A DNA stretch of 64,000 nucleotides, from assembly GCF_003171515.1 (NCBI RefSeq), contig NC_089391.1, positions 3,844,001-3,908,000 of the forward strand. The letters run 5' to 3'. Every line of letters begins with the position of its first letter. The stretch's first letter is position 1. A program made the position numbers and the translations under genes. Below, one piece after another: positions 1 to 10,326 of the stretch. The notes beneath the pieces were generated by a model that did not search any database, had not been told where the DNA came from, and worked only from the letters and a program-made list of their open reading frames with translations. This DNA is from Pyrenophora tritici-repentis. Its lineage: Eukaryota > Ascomycota > Dothideomycetes > Pleosporales > Pleosporaceae.

Positions 1-1551
1 AGATGGTCTTGCGAAGCTGTTCCTCGCCAGCGGTCGTCAGAGAGAGGCGTTGCGTTGCTACATTCGTCTCCAAAATGCTGAGGCTGCCATGACCCTCATA
101 CGGGACTTCCATCTCGTGGAGGCTGTCAGGGATGACATACCCGGGTTCATTATGATGGGCGTGTCCAAAGATCAGATGAAGTCTGCGTCAGTAAAACTGG
201 AAGAGCTAGAAGAGGCGTCTACGGAAGCGATCAGTGTACTTGTTGAAGAGGGCTGCCGCGGCACCATTCCTGCCTCTGACGTTGAAAGTCAATTGCAGGA
301 AAAAGGACCAGCATTCAGGCCTTTCCTGCACTTCTATCTAAGAAAGCTGTGGAAGCCGGAAATGCATGAGCGAACAGCGAAAACAGCTAAAGAGCGGGTG
401 GCAGAGGACCGCTTGGTGGCTGATGGCAAAATTGTTGCAGAAGAGTTTGCGGATCTTATGGTTGAGCTGTTCGCGGAGTATGACCGACCGCTCCTCATGG
501 AGTATCTGCGTAAGTCTCAAAGCTATGATCTGAGCAAGGCTACGGCAGAGTGCGAGAGGAGGGAGTACATCCCAGAGCTTGTGTAAGTTTTACATGTTAC
601 AGAGGCCCGATCAGCTTGCTAATCCATTGCAGACATATCCTCTCCAAGACAGGCCAAACAAAGCGCGCCCTGTATCTCATTATTGAGAAGCTCTCTGACG
701 TTAGCTTTGCAATTTCTTTCGCAAAAGAGCAAGATGACCCCGACTTATGGAACGATCTATTGGAGTACTCCATGGACAAACCACACTTCATCCGCGGCCT
801 CCTCGAAGAAGTCGGCACAGCAATTGACCCCATCAAGCTGGTCCGGCGTATCCCCGAAGGTCTAGAAATCGAAGGTCTCCGCGATGGCATCGGCCGCATG
901 GTCCGCGAATACGAAATCCAATACTCAATCTCCGAAGGCGTCGCCCGCGTCCTCCGCGGCGAAGTAGCCGCTGGTATGGATACCTTGCGCGCCGGCCAAA
1001 GACGCGGCGTTAAATTCGAAGTCAGCCGCGAGAAGAAACATCATCACGCCACCAAAGCCCAGGTCGACATTGAACCCAAGGCCATCGACCCCGCTACAGC
1101 GGCCAAAGCAACGGCAAGAGCAGACAACAAAACTACGGCAGTCTCCTCGACTACAAACGCACCCAACCTCGACCCCGCACCCGAAGTCCCGCCAGAAGGT
1201 GACGCACCACCAGGCCACTGCGTAGGCTGCCACCGCCCCTTCACCCTCCCCACCACGGAAGAAGAAGAAGCAACCATCGACGGTAGCGGGCCTTTACCAC
1301 TCTCCCGCGACACCCTCGTTGGTTTCGCATGCGGCCACATTTTCCACCTGAGATGTCTGCTCCCCAAGACAAGTGCTAGCGCTAGTGTTGCGGCCGGCTT
1401 GCAACAGCAGCTCGCAGCTGATGCGCAGGAAAGTGGAGGTAGGTGGACGAGGAGTGTGGGCGCGAAAGTGGCGCATGCGCATGTTATTAAGAGCGCGGTG
1501 GGGAGAGGCTGTGTGGTTTGTAGGGAGAAGGAGGTTGTGAGTGATGAGTGA
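1..1551 (+). CDS. VPS41: Vps41, HOPS tethering complex subunit (5' part outside window)
   Basis: Vps41 is a subunit of the HOPS complex, which tethers membranes for fusion with the vacuole; this function is family knowledge. The reading frame is already open at base 2, so the N-terminal beta-propeller lies upstream of the window. One 50-bp intron (583-632) is supported by a GTAAGT donor, a GCTAAT branch-like site and a CAG acceptor; joining gives 499 visible residues in one frame. What is seen is a helical, clathrin-heavy-chain-repeat-like region, then a low-complexity spacer, then a C-terminal RING-H2-like finger with CVGC, CGHIFHLRC and CVVC cysteine/histidine pairs. That order matches the end of Vps41. 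The finger is split by an insert rich in Ala, Gln and Ser. Exon 2 is markedly C-rich at third positions. Confidence 0.9.
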
Positions 1552-3434
1552 TGAGTGAGTGATGTGGGTTGGAGTGGATGGGAATTGGGTGTATATACCA
1601 AGGAAGTGAAGATGAGGATGAAGATAAGATTATGCTTTTTTGATGGCAACATAGGGAAGTTTTTTATTTTGGGTCATGGGCATGTGGGAGTGAGTTGGGC
1701 GAGGGGATGGAGATATTGTAATGCATATTACTGTATTACTAAATGGTCTTTAGGCACCTATAGTCCAGCCAATTTTGAGCCTTTGTTCTATGCATGGCGA
1801 TGTTTTATTGCCCCTTCCTTGCAGAGCACGGTCATTCTTGAGAGGCTGAGTTCTCGTAGCCTATAGATATTGTATCAAGCGTTCTGCATGCATGGATTGT
1901 ATCGGGGCTCTGCAGCAGTCATGATATGAAGACATGTTTGTCAATGAGAGGGCGCGTGCAAAGGGCTCATACATCATGTTAACGTAATTAACGTACCTAT
2001 GTCAGTCTCCTGTCATCACGGTACCGTTCTGTAGTAATAAATATACTCCATAAGGAAACATCGGGCATGAAACGTGGATAACTGCACTATCAAGGGCGCA
2101 GACGAAAGGCGCAAGCAGGGAACCTACCTCACTAAAGGGCGTAGAAACAACCATGTCGTAATATCACGCTGATCAAATTTTCCTTATGCGGTAGGTGCAC
2201 ATGCTAGACGCAGATGCAGACGGAGAAGGGCGTGAGGGGTCAACGCCAAAAGGGCGGGGAAACAACATGCGACGCGCATCCTTCCATGCCAAACTGCCTC
2301 AAGCAGTAGATCCGAACGTCTAGTGTAGATTACTGCGCTAGGAAAGGGCGTGAACGTGAGGGGTTGGTTGATGTGGTGTGGTTGGTTTGTGGAACGAGGA
2401 AAGGGCGTGGGAGGGGAACATACATGATCTAACGCTCTTTCTCATGCTGGTGTGTATGGATTGGGGTCTGGGAATTACGGTATAAGGTAAGTTAAGAGAT
2501 GGCATTGAGCACTGCGCTAGGGAAGGGCGTAGGTGGTAGGGTGATGTGGGATGATTGAAGGGCGTGGATGACTGGGATGAGTGGTAGATCAGCATCTTAG
2601 TCCCGTATACGAACTTTCCTTGAGCATCAGATTGAATCTTCGCCTGTGGATTGCTGCGCTATAGAATATCGAAGGGCGTCCGTAAAGTGGTCCATGGGTG
2701 TAGCGTGTGACGAGCGAAGGGAGTGGTTTATTTGCGCTAGATGCAGGAAGGAGCAATTTGATCCTATTAGAAATTGAGTATTTGCATAAGCAAAGAGTTT
2801 TCCAGTATATGTCGTGTACTGCATCAGGAAAATTTTATAATTAGGCGTTGAGGGTTTTACAGTGAATGGCGCACTCCTCTGTGCCCTTTCCTGCCCTTCC
2901 CTTCACGTTTGGGTGCAGGGCTAGTATGGATTAGGAGGGGCACGGTTACCCGATTTGGCAGGTTTGAATCGCAATGTTGATTACGGCGCTACGGGAGGGG
3001 CAGAGCATAAGCATATGATGAGGGGAGGGGCAGGAGGGGCAAGATGGCATGGCGGGGTGAGTGATGGAGGGGTATTGGGTTGTGAGATTTGAGCGTTACT
3101 CTCGCTCTGAAGAGTTCAAATTCTTGGATCGAGCACCACGATTAAAATGCTGGTAGCAAGGCCTTGTTTGTATTGTCGTTTATGATATAATCAATGGATG
3201 GAGTTTCATGATTTGACATATGTGGCAGATGATAGATTTGCAAAATCCATGATTATGTTCTCTGAATGGGATAAATAATATGGAATGGCGGACATCAACC
3301 CATGCGCGAGACAAACAACTCCTCGCGAAATCAGCTGTTACAGCAGAAAAGTGTATAGATATCACGATATTCGATGGATCCTGCACCCGCCAACACTACC
3401 TAACCAATTCTGCCTGCCAGTCTGATTCGATAGT
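1552..3434. other. Intergenic region, convergent, carrying a motif array
   Basis: This lies between the convergent ends of VPS41 and the HET gene. No open frame here has a credible start, length and composition. Its main content is the AAGGGCG array listed separately, followed at 2935-3040 by four copies of a related GGAGGGGCA-type motif. A stretch near 3117 faintly recalls small-subunit rRNA but does not align over any length. Confidence 0.7.
2092..2678 (+). repeat. Directional array of nine AAGGGCG motifs
   Basis: AAGGGCG starts at 2092, 2135, 2226, 2250, 2344, 2401, 2523, 2558 and 2672, all on the plus strand; seven of the nine continue with T. I saw no copy of the reverse complement in the same stretch. 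At 2334 and 2514 the copy is preceded by ACTGCGCTA or TGCGCTA a few bases upstream, and at 2654 the same GCGCTA block stands 14 bp upstream. By base composition less than one copy would be expected in 587 bp. Spacing is irregular (24-122 bp), so it is not a simple tandem satellite. Function is unknown: a degenerate minisatellite, a cluster of protein-binding sites or part of a noncoding transcript are all possible. Confidence 0.75.
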
Positions 3435-5209
3435 CTAGCATATCTCAATCCACCTAATCATATGATCGTTTGCCTCTGTCAATGTGATGACCTCTTCAAT
3501 GAGAGTAGGAAGTTCCGGTAAGGGGTCCGAGTACAGATCGTTGGTCTGACCAATGAATCTATAGTATTCTCCTTTCGGTCTGAACACGTTGAGATAAGAA
3601 CATCCGTAAAGCATCCAAACTTCGTCCCCGGGTATTACATCTGTTATTGCGTTTGGTACTGTGATCCGTTTGAGCTTTGACGTCTGAAATGCCCTATTAA
3701 CATCACCGTAAAGCTCGTTGGACTCATACAGAATCCCATGGAAGATTCCTCGTACAGGCAGTATTCCATCTTTACGGCCAAACTCATCTGACTTGAGTAG
3801 TGGATACTTGTGATGCTGTCTTTGATACGCTTCGAGATGGACGTGATGCCATTCTGAAGACCAGGTCGGAACCCATGATGGAGGTCCATATGCAGTGGAC
3901 ACGCTTAGGGTAGCGAGGTAGCCGTAGTACTTATTGCATGCTATTGCCACATCAATGTAAACATCATCAATACACTTGTTGTGTACGTAATCGGGCTGGA
4001 CACCGTAACTCTCACTGGCCAGACCAAGTAACGCGTAAATCTGGTCTCTGGGGTCCGAGGCTCTCAGTACAAAACGGTCCGTCAACCAGCTCAACAGTGT
4101 CCGTCTGAGGCCATCAGACCAATCTATCTTTAATGCTATCAATCTGCGGACTACTCTCCGATTGTATCGTTGGTCTGAGCGTGGGGGTGATTTATTTGCA
4201 CAAACAAGACACATTGAGTAGCTACAGCGAGCATTGTTCGTTTCAATGTCTCTAGCGAGATCCGGTGGGTTTTCCCCTAAGACACTCACAAGATTCAGCC
4301 AATGTGTATAGTCGAAGCTGGCCATGAGATAGGCATCAGGCGATAATATAAACTCTTGACGGATCCATGCTCGGGCCCACCAAGGGCTATTCAGAACGGT
4401 ATCGACAAAGGTAGTCCAGGAGACATGGATATCCCTAATAGGGGACATCCTTTGGTAGTACTCCACGATAGATGCAACTGTGGAGCCGTCGTGCCAGGGA
4501 AAGTTAAAGTTATCCTTTCTCATAACACTTTGAGAAAAGGTATCCACAGCTTGACGTATTGCTTCCGGAGGAATGGTTTGAGATATCCATCCAAGTCCAC
4601 CCGTGCGATCACCCTCTGAAGTCAAGCTCACGAGTACTTGAGTGGCATTCTTGTAGATTTCGGCCATAAAGCCAACCTGGTGTGATCGTTCCGATGGATT
4701 ACTTTGGTTGATGCAAACTTGGTCTGCCCAAAGGAGGAGCTCTTGTCCGTCGAATCTATCCCTCCAAAAATGCCGAGCTTGTCGAAGCGCATGACCTAGG
4801 TTGGCAAACGCGTTAAACTCTATGCCGTTGACAGTGATGATCTCCGTTTTCTTGGGATCTCCAGCACAATATGACAGAGTAGTGTAATGACCTAGAAGCC
4901 TCAATATGTGATTAGTAGGTATAATTGGAAAAGAGAAATATCTATAAGGAATCGGGATGTGGGTTACATACCTTTCTTGTCTGCCATTGATATATTATCA
5001 AGAAGTTCACATTGTGTCCGGCTCTTCTTGTCGTCCATCTCTAGGGACGGGTGAACTCGAAGGAGACGTATGCGACGTTCATTTGTATTCAGGTCGCAAT
5101 ACTGGAACTTGGAGTAGAACTCCTCATTCTGTGGTGAGTAGAAGTTGTCGTACTTGGGCTTCTGTGTCGTAGCCCCAGTCGATGCTGAACAGTCCACCAG
5201 CCCCTCCAT
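3435..5209 (-). CDS. HET-domain protein (heterokaryon incompatibility family)
   Basis: HET-domain proteins of filamentous ascomycetes take part in non-self recognition and trigger cell death after fusion of unlike hyphae; this is family knowledge and no specific allele system is claimed. Two exons, 4972-5209 and 3435-4891, are joined over an 80-bp intron with GTATGT donor, TACTAAT branch site and TAG acceptor, giving 564 aa from a true ATG. The HET core lies at about residues 78-230: a SYCAGDP block, then LLLWADQVCINQ, then SERSHQV..MAEIYKNATQVLV. The preceding IRLLRVHP block is also typical of the family. Oddity: the usual Trp-Gly of the first block is Ala-Gly here. The C-terminal half has no domain I recognise. 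The neighbour upstream on the same strand is a HeLo-like gene. Confidence 0.9.
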
Positions 5210-5739
5210 TGAGCTTTGAGGGTAGTTTGCGAAGTATAGGCGCTGAAGAGTCTCGTATCGTCAGAACGCAGGCTCAACGGTAATCATGTAGTTAGGTAGC
5301 GTTGCTTTTGGCAAGATAGTGATAAGAGCGTGGACACAAAAGCGTAAAAAAGGCTTGGTAGTATTATGATAGCAAAGCGAAGATGGACTCGTAATGGGAA
5401 GGAAGTAGATCAGGCTGAATGACCTCAGGATGTTTGGCTTTGTGGCTGAATGTAGCCGAGAGCTCTAGGGCTTAATGGCGAATGATCGTAGTGAACACTG
5501 GGATAACACAGCTAAGTAGCGCCTTGGCTGGGGCAGTGTACCGGTATCGCTCCACCCGACCTAACAACACCTTGCCAGCACTTTCAGCTCCAGATAGTTG
5601 CCTACCTGGCTCCTTTGTCGTATTCGCGATCAGGACGCACTTGAAGACCCTGTGGTTTGATATCATTGTAGTTGCATTGTCTGGAATACACACAGATTCC
5701 TCACTACCCCACATTCCTTACAAGGCTATCGGGATTCTG
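5210..5739. other. Intergenic, between HET gene and HeLo-like gene
   Basis: This 530-bp stretch is upstream of the HET gene start and downstream of the HeLo-like gene stop, so it probably holds the HET promoter. I see no further gene or repeat. Confidence 0.5.
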
Positions 5740-7395
5740 TCAATACACATATGCACCCCCAGCTGACCTTGGCGTAGTTGTCCCACTTCCCAATGGGCTT
5801 TTGTTTGGAATCAAACCCCTTCTACGATTGTATATCCCAAACACATTGTCGAGCTCTTCCGCCTGCTTAGACACAGTCTCGAAATAACTCCCATCGATAC
5901 TTCTCTCCCCCATGACCCGATTATCTTGCAATACATTGAGACAAAAGAACACCATATTTGCTAACAGCATGTTGCTCTTGAGTTCAACTTCCGACGCGAT
6001 CTCATGTGCCCCTATTTCCCGGCCGTCGTTGACGTACATTCTGACTGTGTACGTTGTGCTGTCGAATTCAATGTAAGAGATAGGAGATTTGAGCGCAATT
6101 TCGGCTAGGACAAGTCCGATGCGGAAGATTTGGATATGCTGGGAGATATCGCGTTCGTCTCTTCTCCGATGGTTGGCTTCGCGACATTGCTCCAAAGCGC
6201 GAGTGGTCGACGATAGCCCAGGAGTTGCAGTCAACATACAAGTCCATTGGCCATCTTTGGTTCTGCGCCATCGAACGTTTGCGCAGTCGAGGAAAGTCAG
6301 CCACTGACTTCCTATGAGTCGAGCAGAGCCCTGTGCGATGCCACTCGCTATCGCGTTCTGGTCTTGAGAGTAGAGTTTTCGTGAGCTGAGGGAGGTGTGC
6401 TGGTTCCGTATGATATTCGCCAAAGCGTCCTTATACTCGAGATCGGCCAGTAGAGTCGTTGGAGGATATCTGATCTCAAATCCTGCAGAATTCGATGAGA
6501 GAGGTGAGAGATAGCTAATGCCCTGCCGTTCATATGCAAGCGCTGATACCGCAGTAGCAAGATCTTGCGGAATCATATAAGGACTTCTTTTGATCTTCTT
6601 TGGATGCACAAGTACTTCATGGCTCTCTTCACTCATGCTTAACAACAGCGCAAAGTCTCTTTTGTAGATACGCGGTACAGAGAGTCCGATATGCAATCGG
6701 TTTCCCCGACTGGGTATACTACATCGATGTAGGAGCTCAGCATCCCTCTGTGCACTGACCACATCCAAAACTTCTTTTGGTATCATGTTCGTTCTACCAT
6801 CGCCGAACTTGATGTACAAACGCCGTCCTGGAAGTCGCTTGATTCTGGAGAAGTTTTCTGGATGTTCTCTTTCGAAGAAGTAGTCGGAAAATTGGTCGAG
6901 CAGGGTGATCTTATATTGCAGTCGCTTAAGCTCCACCTCTAACTCATCGGCTTTGCCCATGACGCTCATAAAGAATGTATACGACCATATGCTGCTACGC
7001 CGTATCATCCACAAACATTCTTTCACTCGTTCATCGTCTGTGGTGTTGTGGATACCTGCACGACCTGTAGGTTGTGCCTTGAGCGCCACGCCCCTCGCTC
7101 GCTTGATGCCGTTTTCGATGTTCCGGAATATAATCTTTATCATCCCCAGTGTAGCCATGATCCGATCATGGCCCTCCTTTCCGAACAAAGCTCGCGTATG
7201 CAAATCCGGGCGTTGAACTTGGATGTCGTATCTATCTTGCCATCTGTCCAAAGAGAGTTGTGCAAAGTCAAGTCCCTCACTGATATCGAATAGTCGTTCG
7301 GATAGTTGCTTCCATTTACGGACTTGTTGTGCAAAAGTGTTTAGAGCGTTTCCTGCCGTAAAGAGACCAGAAATGATCGCCACAACTTCTGCCAT
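5740..7395 (-). CDS. HeLo-like N-terminal domain protein with degenerate kinase-like C-terminus
   Basis: A single exon of 551 aa from the ATG at 7395; the frame stays open upstream but without another ATG. The first 120 residues (MAEVVAIISGLFTAGNALN..., LDFAQLSLDRWQDRY) look like the amphipathic helical HeLo or HeLo-like cell-death domain of fungal immune-type proteins. The region from about residue 290 onward, with LIGSQWLTFLDCANVRW and HIQIFRIGLVLAEIAL, resembles the C-terminal, kinase-C-lobe-like module often fused to such helices, but I see no catalytic HRD or DFG motif. Both assignments are by eye and tentative. In other fungi HeLo domains act at the membrane to kill the cell when activated. 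The HET-domain gene next door on the same strand supports a role in recognition or regulated death, as inference only. Confidence 0.6.
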   Translation of the reverse strand: MAEVVAIISGLFTAGNALNTFAQQVRKWKQLSERLFDISEGLDFAQLSLDRWQDRYDIQVQRPDLHTRALFGKEGHDRIMATLGMIKIIFRNIENGIKRARGVALKAQPTGRAGIHNTTDDERVKECLWMIRRSSIWSYTFFMSVMGKADELEVELKRLQYKITLLDQFSDYFFEREHPENFSRIKRLPGRRLYIKFGDGRTNMIPKEVLDVVSAQRDAELLHRCSIPSRGNRLHIGLSVPRIYKRDFALLLSMSEESHEVLVHPKKIKRSPYMIPQDLATAVSALAYERQGISYLSPLSSNSAGFEIRYPPTTLLADLEYKDALANIIRNQHTSLSSRKLYSQDQNAIASGIAQGSARLIGSQWLTFLDCANVRWRRTKDGQWTCMLTATPGLSSTTRALEQCREANHRRRDERDISQHIQIFRIGLVLAEIALKSPISYIEFDSTTYTVRMYVNDGREIGAHEIASEVELKSNMLLANMVFFCLNVLQDNRVMGERSIDGSYFETVSKQAEELDNVFGIYNRRRGLIPNKSPLGSGTTTPRSAGGAYVY

Positions 7396-8053
7396 GATCT
7401 CTCCGGGGTGAGCACTGGAGTTTCGATGACGATGCTGAAATCTGTTGTGATTGTGGCGAAGTGGAATGAAACGCGCATGCGGCACAGTCGAGGGGTTGCA
7501 GTGAGAAACGCAGCGGATAAGATTTGTTGAAAGCTATCCCTTTGCTAAAAGAACAGGAGAATAATCTATCGTTGAGAAAAATTATTTTGGGGGTATCAAG
7601 TATCGTGTACAGAGAAATGATAGGCTGAAGTATTTTGGGTGCATAATGGACGGCCTCATGACCCGTGATACGCTGCGGCTGAATTATCGCGACCATCAGC
7701 TTGTCAACTTGAGGGGTAACGTGGTGGCATTAGCTGTACGCATAGCCACTCAGGTTATTGTGTGGTGTTGCTCCGCCTCAAACGGCCCCCAAAGGCGTCG
7801 GGTCATGTTGCCTGGTCAGGCATTTAGGTAACACCACCGATATGACTGTGGCTGCTTCTTGAACTCTTTGTTTCCGCAGGATTCTAGACCCCACTGACGA
7901 TCTCTCCCAACATTCAGGCCATTGCGAAGGCGACAGCAATTGACCACAGCCCCATCAGTAGGCGCAGGCTTTATTGCTGGCATTTACATTCTTGACAAGG
8001 TCTACGCGACTATCTTTCTACTCAGTCGCTTTCATCTGTTTCAGATCACGATA
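7396..8053. other. Divergent intergenic region
   Basis: This 658-bp stretch separates the starts of the HeLo-like gene (minus) and the next gene (plus), so it should contain both promoters. The plus frame is open from 7922 but has no ATG before 8054. No repeat or RNA gene is seen. Confidence 0.5.
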
Positions 8054-9332
8054 ATGGCGGCACACTTTTCTTCGGACTTCCTGCGACCCGACGATGATCG
8101 AGAAGACAGATATGACAAAAACTTCGGCCACCACCGGTCGCGTTCAGGAGGTTATGTGGACCATTTAGAAGAACAAGCCAGGTGGGATAGGCGCGACCGA
8201 GAACGCCAGATGAAACGGTATCATGATAGCCAATACGGCAGATCATCGTCTTCCAGATATTTCAACCAACCCACAAGCCCTGACCGGCTGGGTGTCCCTG
8301 TTTTCGAAATAAACCGGAAGCCACGATCAAGTTCACACAGCGACGCAAGAGAGAGGGAACTGAAAAAGGACTACAATGTACGCGAAGTACGACCAGGCCC
8401 TGCAGTATTCAACGATGAGGAATACGCCAGAGATTCCAACCCCTTGAGTCAATTACCAGTCAGAACGAAGCCAAAGCCGCAGCACCAGAAGAAACCAAGC
8501 ATCAAGGTGGATATACATCAAGACAAACCCCCCATTCCCAGCATGGATTCAGCTTCCACACCAAAGCGCAGTCCAAACGCTAGCCCAAGATCACCTATCG
8601 TGCAACCACAACTGCTCTATCAGTTCGAAATGGTTCAAAACAAGCTGAGCCAGATCAACAAGACGTGCGCGCCATACATAGACGTCGAAGCAGCCAAACC
8701 CCAAGACCTAACGTTCGAGAAGATATCCGAGCAAGCAAACGCATTCTCATTTGACCTGGAAGTATGTGCCCACATCACCAATCTCGACGGCCTGGCAGCA
8801 TACGACCTACGCAAAAAAGGCGTCTTGGACGCCGCATCAAAAGGCCTTGATCGCCTAATTGATTCAATCACAGAGCTGAACAGTGCTTGTTCACAAGCCA
8901 AGCCAAAAGACCTCAAGTTTGAAAAACTCCCCAAAGTTGACGATGACAACTTGTTCAATGAAGATGACTATGACGGGTATGTTCCATGTAGAAACCACAC
9001 AACAACAATCCTCTTGACTAACTTCAACAAGCGATGAACCTCACTACACAGACTCCCTCAGCTTCGTCATTCACGCCTGTCTACACAGCATCGAGCTACA
9101 GATTCAGAACCTAAAGTTACTAAGCCGAACGCTACAAGAGGCGACACCAGATGCGAGGGACGAAGTGGATGCTGTTTCGAGGATAGTAGCGGAGAGCGTG
9201 AAGTACTTTGGATCCAAGGAAGCGTTGCGGCGCTACTCGATAGATGAGAGATTTTCGGGGAGGAAAGCTTTGGAAGAAGCGAGAATTGCGAATTCGGGGC
9301 GAACAGGTAGAGGTTATACACGGCTTGTATAG
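8054..9332 (+). CDS. Unrecognised fungal protein, basic low-complexity N-terminus and helical C-terminus
   Basis: Two exons, 8054-8976 and 9032-9332, join over a 55-bp intron (GTATGT donor, GACTAAC branch site, AAG acceptor) to give 407 aa with the frame sum exact. The first 210 residues are charged and Arg/Ser/Pro-rich, with serine-proline sites that could be phosphorylated. Residues about 215-400 are predicted by eye to be helical and include two similar-sounding blocks, KPQDLTFEKI and KPKDLKFEKL, about 60 residues apart, that suggest an internal duplication. No catalytic motif, signal peptide or membrane segment is seen. I do not recognise the family. The gene ends 430 bp before a decayed dehydrogenase on the same strand. 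Confidence 0.75.
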
Positions 9333-9762
9333 GTTGGTTGAGTAATGTGGGGGGGAGAGGTTTGGGGATGGCGTAGCGGCGCTCGGGATGATAAGTTATA
9401 TACCCTAATTAAGTACTTGTTCCTGTAGTTTTTGGAATGTCCTATCGTATTTCTTTTTTAATTTCCACATCCTAAAATGGTGTAGATCCATCGCGCACAA
9501 ATTTGATTCACGCAATGATGATGGATGTGTGTAGCTTGAGACGCTACGGTACCGTTTGATTGTCGTTGAGCGTACAATATAGCATCTAGACGAAGCCTGA
9601 ATTACCTGGGTACATAGATACTCAGTATAGTGTATTGGTATCTCGACCGAGACCGACACTAATCATTATCAAGAATAAGCCCATACATATGTTTCTTTCG
9701 AACTATCCGCTACAATGGTTCCACCACTAGCTTACAACCGTCACAACTCACTCGTCTCGGCC
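9333..9762. other. Intergenic, upstream of pseudogene
   Basis: This 430-bp AT-leaning stretch lies between the preceding gene and the dehydrogenase relic. I see nothing gene-like in it. Confidence 0.5.
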
Positions 9763-10316
9763 ATGGCGGTGGAAAATGTAGCCAACATAGCCGGAAAGAT
9801 TATTCTTACCACAGGCGTAACGCAAGGCGGGATGGGATGGGAGCAACTTTTATCGAAACAATTCCAATCCACTAACCGAAACTGCTCATCCTAGCGGGTC
9901 GCTCAGCTGAAAAAGCCCAAGCTACCCCAGAAAAGACAAAGTCTAAACCAGCGAGCGCAAATGTCGAGGTGCGCATGCTAATTCTAGGCCTTTGTTCGTA
10001 AAAGCAGATCCGTGAAGCTGCCGAAGAAGTCCTCACCTATCCCGAATTGCACATCAATATCGTACTCAATTCGGCGGCAACAATGGGAGGCCCATACCGC
10101 AAGATAGAGGATGGTATCGAGATCAATTTTGGCTCAACCACTTCCTCTATACCAATCTGATCATGCCCAAAGTTCTTGCTTCCACACCCCACTGGATCGT
10201 CAACGTATCAAGCGATGGCCATCGCCGGGGCAGCATACAGTTCAATGACTGGAACTTTTAGGATGGCAAGACATACAGTCAGTGGGAAACGTATGGACAG
10301 AGCAAGACGTTGAGTT
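9763..10316 (+). pseudogene. Decayed short-chain dehydrogenase/reductase (SDR), truncated
   Basis: Recognisable SDR fragments appear in order but in different frames. From an ATG at 9763 comes a nucleotide-binding start (NIAGKIILTTGVTQGGMG). After a gap come LILAGRSAEKAQAT, then EEVLTYPE, then NIVLNSAATMGG (the usual NNAG-type block), FLYTNLIMPKVLAS, IVNVSSDGH and finally YGQSKT, which is the catalytic Tyr-x-x-x-Lys. Between them are at least three in-frame stops and at least one frameshift near 10135. The sequence stops matching right after the YxxxK block, where the 3' end of the Swc6 gene begins about 10 bp later, so the substrate-binding C-terminus is missing. Intact relatives reduce or oxidise small lipophilic substrates. 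This copy cannot encode a working enzyme. Confidence 0.88.
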
Positions 10317-10326
10317 ATTTTCATGC

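Noticed and set aside
3117..3150. Small-subunit rRNA-like words (AATTCTTGGAT)
   Set aside because: Only about a dozen bases match; the flanks are unlike rRNA.
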